Shown here piece after piece: positions 1-6,337 of a stretch of 8,016 nt of DNA. A program made the translations under genes and the position numbers. The notes under the pieces were generated by a model that worked only from the letters and a program-made list of their open reading frames with translations, did no database searches and was not told the origin of the DNA. Numbering within the stretch: position 1 is the stretch's first letter; each line of letters starts with the position of its first letter. Source of the stretch: Moraxellaceae bacterium (GTDB taxonomy: Bacteria; Pseudomonadota; Gammaproteobacteria; Pseudomonadales; Ketobacteraceae); NCBI GenBank assembly GCA_002402125.1, contig NVVG01000088.1, positions 1,948-9,963 of the forward strand. The letters are read 5' to 3'.

Positions 1-442
1 GTATATCACCTGGAAAGATGATAGATCATCGGGTACGGATCGGCTGGGTTTGTTGGGCGGTGCAATTGTACCAACAGAAAATGATCGGGATGGGGCCATG
101 CAGGCGGGGTTTGTTTCTACACATTTTCAAGGCAGGCATGAAATCGATGCTGACGTATTATACCAATTGGGTTTGGGCAATCGAAACGATAGTGGGCGAT
201 ATAATATTTCTTGGCAATATCGACACTTGCCTGCTGATCGACCCGATTGGGGGCTAGCATCAGAAATATACAGTGTTTTAGAGCTGAACGGTCGATGGCT
301 TGAGGATGCTTCTATCACCCACCAGGTTACCTTTGGGTTGCAGTGGATTCATCAGAAAATGGTTGTTGAGGGTGGGGGGATTAGGAATATAAATGGCGAA
401 AATAACATTCGATATTTGCTAAGTATTCGATTCCACATTTAG
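1..442 (+). CDS. C-terminal part of an outer-membrane beta-barrel protein (MetA-pathway/transporter-like), 5' end outside window
   Basis: The reading frame is open from the first complete codon at position 2 and ends at TAG 440-442, giving about 146 visible residues of a longer protein. ATG codons at 50 and elsewhere are internal, because coding resemblance continues upstream of them. The sequence alternates polar and hydrophobic residues in short strands (for example RLGLLGGAIVPT, DADVLYQLGLG, NISWQYRHLP, HQVTFGLQWI, RYLLSIRFHI), the pattern of an outer-membrane barrel. The motif LLGGxxxPT near the visible start, and a later strand ending in RFHI, resemble the broad family of putative transporters related to the phenol-degradation meta-pathway protein (Phenol_MetA_deg type). 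That family assignment is from memory of its motifs. The last residue is Ile rather than the usual aromatic BAM signal. Substrate and function are unknown. A terminator follows directly, so this gene is not in an operon with its right neighbour, which lies on the other strand. Confidence 0.6.
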   Translation, partial: YITWKDDRSSGTDRLGLLGGAIVPTENDRDGAMQAGFVSTHFQGRHEIDADVLYQLGLGNRNDSGRYNISWQYRHLPADRPDWGLASEIYSVLELNGRWLEDASITHQVTFGLQWIHQKMVVEGGGIRNINGENNIRYLLSIRFHI

Positions 443-450
443 ATGGATGT

Positions 451-478
451 ATAAGGCCTCAATAGGACCTTATATTTT
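451..478 (+). terminator. Rho-independent terminator of the barrel gene
   Basis: An inverted repeat pairs ATAAGG (451-456) with CCTTAT (468-473) and CCT (457-459) with AGG (464-466). It has one bulged A at 467 and a CAAT loop, and is followed by TTTT at 475-478. It begins 9 bp after the stop codon of the upstream gene. The stem could also form in yjgA transcripts arriving from the other side, but no T-run follows it on that strand, so termination there would be weak. Confidence 0.55.
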
Positions 479-505
479 ACAACAAACAAGGAATTGATAG
501 TTTGG

Positions 506-1057
506 CTAGTCGTCCGGATCTGTCTTGCTCGCGCCTTGTTCTTGTTCTCTTAAGAAACGAAAAAGAGCTCGGGAGTGTTTGCTCGATGTGTCAGTTTCGT
601 GAGTTGCGTTATATTCTTTTTCTTTTTTTGCATTTTTGGTGAGTTGGCGTAATTTTGGTTTATCGATTGTTGGGTATTCACTAATGACGTTGCCAATGCT
701 TTCATTGCCACCCGCAATAAGTTCTTCGCGCATTACTTCGAGGTGGTGGAAGGTTTTATTGAGCATTTGGTGGGCGGATTCGATTTTTTCGAATTGAGCA
801 ATGATTGGCTCCGGGTCTATGTCGCGCATTAGCTTGCCAATAAACTGCTTGTGCCTTTTCATCGCGCCGCGGGCTTTAATTCTGCCGGCTTCATCGATAG
901 CATTTAATAGATTGTCGTTAAGGGGCATTTGTTTCAGTTGTTTGGGCTTTAATGCCAATAATTTTTCACCTAGCTCTTGTAAGCTGAGCATCTGTTTTTT
1001 TATATCGGTTTTGCTTGGGATGTCGTCAAAGTCTTCAGGAGGTGTTGTATTTGGCAT
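506..1057 (-). CDS. yjgA: Ribosome-associated 50S assembly factor YjgA/DarP (DUF615)
   Basis: The protein has 183 residues, the same length as Escherichia coli YjgA, now called DarP, which binds late 50S precursors and promotes their maturation. Family hallmarks are visible. An acidic N-terminus is followed by a SKTDIKKQM-like segment. The central part contains LLNAIDEAGRIKARGAMKRHKQF, IGKLMRD and EPI. Further on come a long helical region and a lysine-rich KNAKKEKE segment (about residues 140-147). The C-terminal ALFRFLRE matches the family's (I/L)F(R/Q)YLRE ending. No signal peptide or membrane segment is present, so it is cytosolic. The ATG at 1055-1057 gives the family length, although no strong Shine-Dalgarno precedes it. 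It is divergent from pmbA, a pairing also found in E. coli and Pseudomonas, and shares a 145-bp control region with it. Identification rests on remembered family sequence and is strong. Confidence 0.93.
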   Translation of the reverse strand: MPNTTPPEDFDDIPSKTDIKKQMLSLQELGEKLLALKPKQLKQMPLNDNLLNAIDEAGRIKARGAMKRHKQFIGKLMRDIDPEPIIAQFEKIESAHQMLNKTFHHLEVMREELIAGGNESIGNVISEYPTIDKPKLRQLTKNAKKEKEYNATHETDTSSKHSRALFRFLREQEQGASKTDPDD

Positions 1058-1065
1058 AGGTTTTT

Positions 1066-1139
1066 GGCGCTAGTAAGGAGTGATTTAATATCGGGTATTG
1101 AATTCTTGGTATGTTGTAGCTTATGTTGTAAATAGCGCC
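1066..1139. repeat. 7-bp inverted repeat flanking the yjgA-pmbA divergent control region
   Basis: GGCGCTA (1066-1072) and its exact reverse complement TAGCGCC (1133-1139) lie 67 bp apart, close to a whole number of helical turns. They enclose the AT-rich middle of the spacer between the divergent genes. This could be a pair of operator half-sites or chance. GGCGCTAGT also occurs at 4195-4203, outside any such arrangement. Confidence 0.35.
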
Positions 1140-1141
1140 GC

Positions 1142-1172
1142 ATGACCCAGCGGTGCGGAACTGGTGTATGAT
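1142..1172 (+). promoter_or_regulatory. Possible sigma-70 promoter for pmbA
   Basis: TATGAT (1167-1172) matches five of six bases of the -10 consensus and lies 30 bp before the pmbA start codon. The only -35-like candidate, ATGACC (1142-1147), matches four of six bases at a long 19-bp spacing. The -10 is reasonable, the -35 poor. Confidence 0.3.
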
Positions 1173-1202
1173 AACACAAACCGATACAAGAGATTCTGTT
1201 AG

Positions 1203-2534
1203 ATGATTGTAGATGATGAACTGAATAAATTACAAACCTGTATAGGTGAGGCGATGGAAGAGGCTCATCGACTAGGCGCTACTCAGGCTGAGGTGGCGGC
1301 GTCAAGCGGCGAAGGGCTTGCGGTTAATGTACGCAATGGGGATGTTGATACGGTTGAATTCACTAAGCACAACGGGTTTGCGATAACCGTCTATCGAGGA
1401 CAGTCTAAAGGCAGCTCTAGTACGTCAGATTTGTCCAGTATGGCGATTCGCCGGGCTGTCGCAGCTGCGCTGGATATTGCTCATTACACGGCAGATGACG
1501 AATATTCTGGTTTAGCTACGGCAGATGCCATGGCGACAAGAGTGCCGGATTTGGATTTATATCACCCCTGGGATATTAACAGCGCAGACGCCATAGAGCT
1601 TGCGTTGAGTTGTGAGAAAGCGGGTTTGGCGTTTCATGATGGCATTAAGAAATCTGATGGGGTTGGTGTGAATTCGTCGCAAAGTGTGCGTTTTTACGGT
1701 AATAGCCATGGTTTTAGTGCGGGAGTGGCAGGCACCCACCACAGCATAAGCTGTGGAATGATAGCAAATGACGATGAAGGGATGGAGCGCTCACATTGGT
1801 ATTCCGGCAGTCGGCTATCATCGGAGCTGGAGCTGCCAGCGATGATTGGAGAAAAAGCGGCTGAACGTGCGATGAGTCGATTAGGTGGCCGAAAAATCAG
1901 TACTTGTGAGGTGCCTGTACTTTATAGCGCCGAAGTTGCCGGTAGCCTGATAGGGCATCTGGTTGGGGCTGTCTCGGGGGGCAATTTGTACCGTAAGTCA
2001 TCCTTTTTGATGGATGCGTTAAATAATCAAGTGATGTCGAGTGTTGTGTCTGTCTATGAACGACCTTTATTGCTACAAGGTAGCGCTAGTAGTGGCTTCG
2101 ATGGTGATGGGCTTGCGACATACGATAAGAATATAGTTACAGACGGGATCTTGGAGAGCTATATTCTGGGTAGTTATTCTGCGCGGCGGTTAGGGTTGGC
2201 AAGCACGGCTAATGGCGGAGGTGTTAGGAATTTACGTACTAGCAATACGGGGCAAAATTTTGCTGAACTGCTTCGTGATATGGGGTCTGGCTTGCTTGTT
2301 ACCAGTTTAATGGGGCAGGGAGCGAATTTGCTAACCGGCGATTATTCTCGTGGAGCCGAGGGTTTTTGGATTGAGAATGGTGAGATTCAGTTCCCCGTAA
2401 AAGAAGTCACCATAGCGGGGAACCTAGCGGATATATTTAAGCAGATTGTTGCAATAGGCACGGATACGGATTGTCGAGGCAATGTTCAGGTAGGCTCGAT
2501 GCTGGTAGAAAATATGAAAGTGGCAGGTGCTTAG
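1203..2534 (+). CDS. pmbA: TldE/PmbA subunit of the TldD-TldE metalloprotease
   Basis: The 443-residue protein is close to the 450 residues of E. coli PmbA (TldE) and resembles it along its whole length. TldE is the non-catalytic partner of TldD. The heterodimer is a cytosolic protease that trims microcin B17 precursor and degrades the CcdA antitoxin in E. coli. Visible family blocks include VEFTKHNGFAITVY (about 50-63), DLDLYHPW (about 118-125), a central VYGNSHG-like FYGNSHGFS, GHLVGAVSGGNLYRKSSF and SYSARRLGL. The most conserved block is GDYSRGAEGFWIENGEI (from residue 379), followed by TIAGNLADIF. No HExxxH motif is seen, as expected for TldE. An in-frame TAG (1200-1202) abuts the ATG at 1203, so translation cannot begin further upstream. 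A modest AAGAG (1188-1192) precedes it. tldD is not in the window, which is usual. The physiological substrate here is unknown. Confidence 0.95.
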   Translation: MIVDDELNKLQTCIGEAMEEAHRLGATQAEVAASSGEGLAVNVRNGDVDTVEFTKHNGFAITVYRGQSKGSSSTSDLSSMAIRRAVAAALDIAHYTADDEYSGLATADAMATRVPDLDLYHPWDINSADAIELALSCEKAGLAFHDGIKKSDGVGVNSSQSVRFYGNSHGFSAGVAGTHHSISCGMIANDDEGMERSHWYSGSRLSSELELPAMIGEKAAERAMSRLGGRKISTCEVPVLYSAEVAGSLIGHLVGAVSGGNLYRKSSFLMDALNNQVMSSVVSVYERPLLLQGSASSGFDGDGLATYDKNIVTDGILESYILGSYSARRLGLASTANGGGVRNLRTSNTGQNFAELLRDMGSGLLVTSLMGQGANLLTGDYSRGAEGFWIENGEIQFPVKEVTIAGNLADIFKQIVAIGTDTDCRGNVQVGSMLVENMKVAGA

Positions 2535-2645
2535 CGACTTGTTGGCTGAATAGCGGTTGAATATTACTGGGTGATTATGGTTGCGTGGCTCATGCTAGGT
2601 GGTTTGGCCGAGTCATTTGTGCTGTGTTCTATTGTTATTACAACC

Positions 2646-4004
2646 TTATAAATAATAGAGCGATGCAAGTCCCAGAAAGGCTAAGAATCCTATAACGTCG
2701 GTAATAGTGGTCAGTATGACACCCCCCGATAATGCAGGGTCTATGTTGAGGCGTTTTAGTGCCATGGGTAGTGATGCGCCGGCGATACCGGCGATGATAA
2801 GGTTAATGATCATCGCGCTGGCGATGATGAGGCCTAAAACAGTATCATTAAACCAAACTGAGGCAACTACCCCGACGACAGTAGACCAAATGCATCCATT
2901 GATAAATCCAACGATGGTTTCTCTTGATAATAACCAGCGGGCGTTGCTTGCACCGATCTGACCTAGCGCCATGCCTCGAATGACCAGCGTTAGTGTTTGG
3001 TTGCCTGCAATTCCGCCCATGCTTGCTACGATGGGCATGAGTACGGCGAGGGCAACAACTTTGTCGATGGTTTCTTGAAATTGGCCGATAACCGCGGATG
3101 CAAAAAGTGCAGTAAGCAAATTGATACCTAGCCAGAGAGAGCGGCGACGGGCCGTTATTAGTGCTGGCGCAAAGGTGTCCTCGTCCTCGTCTAGGCCCGC
3201 CATGCTCATCAATGAGTGCTCAGCATCCTCTCGGATTACGTCAACAACGTCATCGATGGTGATGCGACCTAAGAGTCTGCCATCACCATTGACAACAGGT
3301 GCAGAAACCAGATCTCGGCGCTCAAATATTGCAGCGACTTCACTATCCGGCATACCGACATGAATGGCGTGTACGTCGGTTAACATGGCTTCTCGAACAC
3401 TCATGTTAGGGTCGCTCGTCAGCAGCTTTGTAAGGGGCAAGATACCTACAAATTTATCGGCACGATTAACCACCAGGATATTGTCAGTCATTGCGGGGAT
3501 TGACTTGTGGCGGCGTAAATAACGTAGCAAAGTATTTAATGAGATATTGGGGCGCACGGTGATAGTATCCGTGTTCATTAATCCGCCGGCAGTATCTTCG
3601 GGAAAGGAAAGAAGTGTTGCTACTCGCTGGCGTAATTTCTCATCCATTGACTCCAGTACCCGTCTAGCAACGGGCTTTGGTAGTTCTTGGAAAAGGTCGG
3701 CAAAATCATCGGGCTCAAAATCTTCGACGGCGTCAATGATTTCTTGCGGATTCCTGTGACTAAGAAATTGTGCTGCAATCTCTTCCTGTAGATATTGCAG
3801 TACATCCCCTTCGTCTTCTTTGCTGATTAATTCCCAAAGGATGTTTCTCTCTCTAGGTGGGGAGGATTCTAGCAAGTGAGCAGTGTCAGCAGCGGGCATG
3901 CCATGTAGCATATGACGTACTTCTGCTAAGGCACCATTATCCAGTGCTTCGTTGAAAGCCTTCATTTGGGCTTGCAGGTGGTGTGTTTGTGCGTTCATTT
4001 GCAT
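2646..4004 (-). CDS. mgtE: Magnesium channel/transporter MgtE
   Basis: The 452-residue inner-membrane protein has full MgtE architecture. An N-terminal helical superhelical domain (about 15-140) ends in FPEDTAGGLM. Two CBS domains follow (about 143-205 and 206-265), then a charged connecting helix, then five membrane helices (roughly 288-308, 315-345, 362-384, 388-411 and 424-451). Conserved pore motifs are PIVASMGGIAGNQT (324-337) and TTITD (432-436). Asp436 corresponds to the aspartate that coordinates Mg2+ in the Thermus thermophilus pore. In the family, the N and CBS domains bind Mg2+ and close the channel when cytosolic Mg2+ is plentiful. The start at 4004 is uncertain: no Shine-Dalgarno is visible, a second ATG lies at 3996-3998, and a perfect palindrome abuts the start. 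The frame stays open upstream to 4103 but holds no ATG, GTG or TTG. It lies 214 bp downstream of npr on the same strand and converges with pmbA across 111 bp that show no clear terminator. Confidence 0.95.
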   Translation of the reverse strand: MQMNAQTHHLQAQMKAFNEALDNGALAEVRHMLHGMPAADTAHLLESSPPRERNILWELISKEDEGDVLQYLQEEIAAQFLSHRNPQEIIDAVEDFEPDDFADLFQELPKPVARRVLESMDEKLRQRVATLLSFPEDTAGGLMNTDTITVRPNISLNTLLRYLRRHKSIPAMTDNILVVNRADKFVGILPLTKLLTSDPNMSVREAMLTDVHAIHVGMPDSEVAAIFERRDLVSAPVVNGDGRLLGRITIDDVVDVIREDAEHSLMSMAGLDEDEDTFAPALITARRRSLWLGINLLTALFASAVIGQFQETIDKVVALAVLMPIVASMGGIAGNQTLTLVIRGMALGQIGASNARWLLSRETIVGFINGCIWSTVVGVVASVWFNDTVLGLIIASAMIINLIIAGIAGASLPMALKRLNIDPALSGGVILTTITDVIGFLAFLGLASLYYL

Positions 4005-4005
4005 G

Positions 4006-4016
4006 CGGGTAACCCG
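4006..4016. repeat. Palindrome next to the mgtE start codon
   Basis: CGGGT-A-ACCCG is a perfect 5-bp inverted repeat with a one-base centre. It begins one base beyond the mgtE start codon (4002-4004) and occupies the position where a Shine-Dalgarno would lie. It could be a protein-binding site. The one-base centre makes a stable RNA hairpin unlikely with all five pairs, though three or four pairs could form. Confidence 0.4.
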
Positions 4017-4082
4017 TGGTGGACTGCTGGTTATCGCAGATAGTCTAAATAAGCTTAGCTGGTAATCGCTTTCTATTGAAAC

Positions 4083-4088
4083 ATCATA
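4083..4088 (-). promoter_or_regulatory. Possible -10 element for mgtE
   Basis: On the minus strand TATGAT matches five of six -10 bases and lies in an AT-rich stretch about 79 bp upstream of the mgtE start. No good -35 is found 16-19 bp upstream; the sequence there is A-rich. It would allow mgtE to be transcribed independently of the ptsN-npr operon. Confidence 0.25.
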
Positions 4089-4218
4089 GAAATAATAGAT
4101 TTATTTTTTACAGATTTGACTGAATTAGAAGGCGTTGAGGAGGGCATTGTAACGATTTGGCTTAGCTATATCTAGGCGGGGGCGTTTTTTTAGGGGCGCT
4201 AGTTAGTAATGTTAACCA

Positions 4219-4491
4219 CTATTCTTCTTCATCAAAACGATTGTTGATTAATGCTTCTATTGCACCGTAAGCATCTTCTGCATCGTCACCTGTGACTGTT
4301 ATGCAGAGCTCGGTGCCTTTTCCTGCGGCAAGCATCAGCACTGACATGATGCTTTTTGCGTCGGCCTGTTGCTCTTGTCTGGTTATGAGTATTTTGCTTT
4401 GGTACCGTGTGGCGGTGCCTACTAATTTAGAGGCTGCTCTGGCATGAAGTCCTAACTTATTGATTATAGTTATATTTTTTTCGATTTGCAT
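4219..4491 (-). CDS. ptsO: Nitrogen-PTS phosphocarrier protein NPr (HPr-like)
   Basis: This 90-residue protein is an HPr-fold phosphocarrier of the nitrogen-related phosphotransferase system. It accepts phosphate from EI-Ntr (PtsP) on a histidine and passes it to EIIA-Ntr (PtsN), whose gene lies two positions upstream in the same transcript. The active-site motif NKLGLHARAA places the phosphorylated residue at His16. The DAKSIMSVLMLAAGKG segment carries Ser47, the position that HPr kinase modifies in other bacteria; no such kinase gene is present in the window. Length is normal and the C-terminus is acidic (FDEEE). The start at 4491 is preceded by a weak GGAA on the minus strand. The gene lies 37 bp after rapZ. 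Its position at the end of hpf-ptsN-rapZ-npr, rather than beside sugar PTS genes, identifies it as NPr instead of ordinary HPr. The gene is called npr in E. coli and ptsO in Pseudomonas. Confidence 0.95.
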   Translation of the reverse strand: MQIEKNITIINKLGLHARAASKLVGTATRYQSKILITRQEQQADAKSIMSVLMLAAGKGTELCITVTGDDAEDAYGAIEALINNRFDEEE

Positions 4492-4528
4492 GGTGGTTCC
4501 GGCCAGGTTGGATCTTGAGTATGCCAGT

Positions 4529-5431
4529 TTATAGATCTCGATGTCTAGCCTGAGAGTTGGTGAAGGTGTTTTCGAAATGTTTTTGCAATGCTTCTGTTAT
4601 ATAGACAGATCGGTGGTGGCCACCGGTGCAGCCAATGGCTACGGTCATATAACTTCTGTTGTTGGCAGCGAAGCGTGGTAGCCAATTGTCTAGAAAACTA
4701 ATGATGTCTTCTTGCATAGCCTTAACAGAGGGTTCATTGCCAAGAAAGTTAATGACTCCTTGGTCTAGACCTGACTGGGAGCGTAATTCAGGAACCCAGT
4801 AGGGGTTTGGGAGGCAGCGGGCGTCAAATACTAGGTCGGCATCAACAGGAATACCGTATTTAAAACCAAAGGACTTAAACAATAATGACATGCCCTGGCG
4901 CTTCGAGCCGATACGTTGCTGAATTAAGTCACGTAGGTCATGCAGGTTAAGAGAACTCGTCTCAATTTTTAGATCAGCGGCGCGAGCGATAGGATCCAGT
5001 AACTCTTGTTCCCTCTCTATGGCCTCCGATAGTGATATATCTGCATTAGTGCCCGGGTGTTTGCGTCGAGTTTCACTGAAGCGTTGTAGTAGCGTGTTGT
5101 TATCAGCATCAAGGTAAATGATGTCGATATTCATATTCAACGGCTTAAGAGCCTCTAATGCTTCTTCAAACTTTAGTAGCTGACTTTGATTATTTCTGGC
5201 ATCTATGCCTGCGGCGATTTTGGTAATGGGTGGGGTGGCTTCTAGTGTGAGTTGCAGTGCTAATGCGGGGAGAAGGGTTACCGGAAGGTTGTCTACACAG
5301 TAATAACCGATATCTTCTAATACGTGGAGTGCGGTTGTTTTACCTGAGCCCGAGCGCCCACTCATTATAATTAAATGTACGGAAGGTGTTTGGTTGTCTC
5401 CTTGCGAGTCGGCAGTTTGTTGTTCCGTCAT
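4529..5431 (-). CDS. rapZ: RNase adaptor / nucleotide-binding protein RapZ
   Basis: The protein has 300 residues, against 284 in E. coli. RapZ in E. coli binds the small RNAs GlmY and GlmZ, guides RNase E to GlmZ, and senses glucosamine-6-phosphate, thereby setting amino-sugar synthesis. The N-terminal kinase-like domain shows Walker A GRSGSGKT (25-32), followed by ALHVLEDIGYYCVDNLP and a Walker-B-like IIYLDAD (104-110). The C-terminal domain has SFGFKYGIPVDADLVFDAR and GCTGGHHRSVYITE (267-280), and ends in SQARHRDL, close to the E. coli tail QSRHR. The first 16-20 residues are a polar extension relative to E. coli. An in-frame stop lies upstream at 5453-5455 and no better start is found, so Met1 at 5431 is kept. 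The Shine-Dalgarno is weak. It lies 38 bp after ptsN. GlmY/GlmZ are known mainly from enterobacteria, so the RNA partner here is uncertain. Confidence 0.95.
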   Translation of the reverse strand: MTEQQTADSQGDNQTPSVHLIIMSGRSGSGKTTALHVLEDIGYYCVDNLPVTLLPALALQLTLEATPPITKIAAGIDARNNQSQLLKFEEALEALKPLNMNIDIIYLDADNNTLLQRFSETRRKHPGTNADISLSEAIEREQELLDPIARAADLKIETSSLNLHDLRDLIQQRIGSKRQGMSLLFKSFGFKYGIPVDADLVFDARCLPNPYWVPELRSQSGLDQGVINFLGNEPSVKAMQEDIISFLDNWLPRFAANNRSYMTVAIGCTGGHHRSVYITEALQKHFENTFTNSQARHRDL

Positions 5432-5469
5432 TGTTTTGTTTGTCCGTTGGTATTAGCTGTCCAAAAGGT

Positions 5470-5919
5470 TTAGCTGGCGACAAAACAGTCGTATAAGGAT
5501 TGGTGACCTTCGGCTGATCGCAAAGATGATGTTAATTCGTCATTATTGAAACGGCTTGCGATTTGGCTGAGTGCTTGAAGGTGCTCGTCGGTGGCACTTT
5601 CGGGTACAAGCAATACAAACAGCAGATCAACGGGTTCGTTGTCAATGGCGTCAAAATCAACGGCATTATTGAGGCGTATCAGTGTCCCTAATACTCTATT
5701 GCAATGATTAATACGACAATGAGGTATTGCAACACCTTTGCCGATAGCGGTGCTACCGAGTTTTTCACGATTAATGAGATTGTCAAATAGGACGTTAGGA
5801 TCGAGTTCGGGAGACTGCTGAGCGATAAACTCAGCAGCCTGCTCGAGAACACGTTTTTTACTTGAACCTTCAAGACCAATACAGGTTCTTTCCGGTGTAA
5901 TGATCTCGCTTACTTGCAT
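5470..5919 (-). CDS. ptsN: Nitrogen-PTS EIIA component PtsN (EIIA-Ntr)
   Basis: The 149-residue cytosolic protein belongs to the PTS EIIA type-2 (fructose/mannitol-like) family. It is the terminal phosphate acceptor of the nitrogen PTS and works as a regulator rather than in sugar import. In E. coli its unphosphorylated form binds the potassium regulators TrkA and KdpD. The active site is GVAIPHCR, with the phosphorylated histidine at position 67. A second conserved histidine lies in DEHLQALS (His113). Other family blocks are SKKRVLEQAAEFIA, NREKLGSTAIGKG and DAIDNEPVDLLFVLLVPES. Length and ends are normal for short PtsN versions such as those of Pseudomonas; E. coli has about ten more residues at each side. 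The start at 5919 follows hpf by 27 bp, with AGGT as a loose Shine-Dalgarno on the minus strand. Its donor NPr is encoded two genes downstream. Confidence 0.95.
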   Translation of the reverse strand: MQVSEIITPERTCIGLEGSSKKRVLEQAAEFIAQQSPELDPNVLFDNLINREKLGSTAIGKGVAIPHCRINHCNRVLGTLIRLNNAVDFDAIDNEPVDLLFVLLVPESATDEHLQALSQIASRFNNDELTSSLRSAEGHQSLYDCFVAS

Positions 5920-5946
5920 GAGATAGTTTGACCTACTTAGCGACTG

Positions 5947-6240
5947 TTACCGTTTGTGGCTTTTAGTCTTTTCTTTATGCTTAATTACTTGGCGGTCGAG
6001 TTTATCAGAAAGTTGGTCAATTGCAGTATACATATCTTCATGTTCTGCATTGGCGAAAATATCGGCACCTTTAACGTGAATAGTAGCCTCTGCTTTCTGA
6101 TAATTTTTCTCAACGCTGAGGATTGCCTTAATACTGACAATATTGGCTGAATGGTGCTCGAGCTTTTCGAGCTTACCGGATACATATTCCTTAAGTGCAT
6201 CTGTCACTTCGACATGGTGTCCGCTGATACTTATTTGCAT
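5947..6240 (-). CDS. hpf: Ribosome hibernation promoting factor HPF (short form)
   Basis: The 97-residue protein is a short-form HPF of the YfiA/RaiA-HPF family. It binds the 30S decoding centre in slow-growing cells and, with RMF, helps convert 70S ribosomes into inactive 100S dimers. Family features are the opening MQISISGHHVEVTDALKEYV, the helix SGKLEKLEHHS, the central beta segment with VEKNYQKAEATIHVKG, and the second helix DMYTAIDQLSDKLDRQVIKHKEK. The end is basic (KTKSHKR), suiting rRNA binding. It lacks the C-terminal dimerisation domain of long HPFs. The start at 6240 has the best Shine-Dalgarno in the window, AAGGAG on the minus strand (6247-6252), six bases upstream. It follows rpoN after an unusually roomy 309-bp spacer, so it probably has its own promoter and leads the hpf-ptsN-rapZ-npr transcript. 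Confidence 0.95.
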   Translation of the reverse strand: MQISISGHHVEVTDALKEYVSGKLEKLEHHSANIVSIKAILSVEKNYQKAEATIHVKGADIFANAEHEDMYTAIDQLSDKLDRQVIKHKEKTKSHKR

Positions 6241-6243
6241 GGG

Positions 6244-6259
6244 CCACTCCTTCGTGTGG
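6244..6259 (-). promoter_or_regulatory. Shine-Dalgarno of hpf in a small hairpin
   Basis: In the hpf mRNA, CCAC (6256-6259) can pair with GUGG (6244-6247). This leaves an eight-base loop ACGAAGGA that holds most of the AAGGAG ribosome-binding site (6247-6252). The Shine-Dalgarno itself is certain; the four-pair hairpin is only possible. Confidence 0.5.
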
Positions 6260-6270
6260 TGGTAAATAGG

Positions 6271-6297
6271 GATAAGTGGGCAGGATTGCTACTTATC
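6271..6297 (-). repeat. Perfect 7-bp inverted repeat in the hpf leader
   Basis: GATAAGT (6271-6277) and ACTTATC (6291-6297) are exact reverse complements separated by 13 bases. They lie about 30-57 bases upstream of the hpf start codon. They can form a stem-loop in the hpf leader RNA or be a dyad operator in DNA. No T-run follows, so this is not a terminator. Confidence 0.5.
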
Positions 6298-6303
6298 ATT
6301 GGT

Positions 6304-6316
6304 CCGCAATATGCGG
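6304..6316 (-). repeat. Perfect 5-bp inverted repeat in the hpf leader
   Basis: CCGCA (6304-6308) and TGCGG (6312-6316) pair perfectly around a three-base centre. The element lies six bases upstream (in hpf direction) of the GATAAGT dyad, so the two form a tandem of palindromes. It is GC-rich against an AT-rich background. Confidence 0.45.
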
Positions 6317-6337
6317 TGATTACATGTGCCAGCTGGG

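Noticed and set aside
50..442. A complete small gene starting at ATG 50
   Set aside because: The same frame is open back to the window start, and barrel-like sequence (including RLGLLGGA) spans the ATG, so it is the end of a larger gene.
2535..2645. Search for a bidirectional terminator between the convergent pmbA and mgtE
   Set aside because: Only weak, imperfect complementarity (such as GGTTG with CAACC) is present, with no T-run after a stable stem on either strand.
4173..4191. GC-rich stretch followed by seven T on the plus strand, resembling an intrinsic terminator
   Set aside because: No complementary arm exists upstream; the nearby G-rich copy is a direct repeat, and no gene on the plus strand ends here.
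6326..6331. TGGCAC on the minus strand upstream of hpf, resembling the -24 half of a sigma-54 promoter
   Set aside because: The -12 element TTGC is not at the required spacing; the next TTGC is 16 bases beyond TGGCAC, so this is not a -24/-12 promoter.
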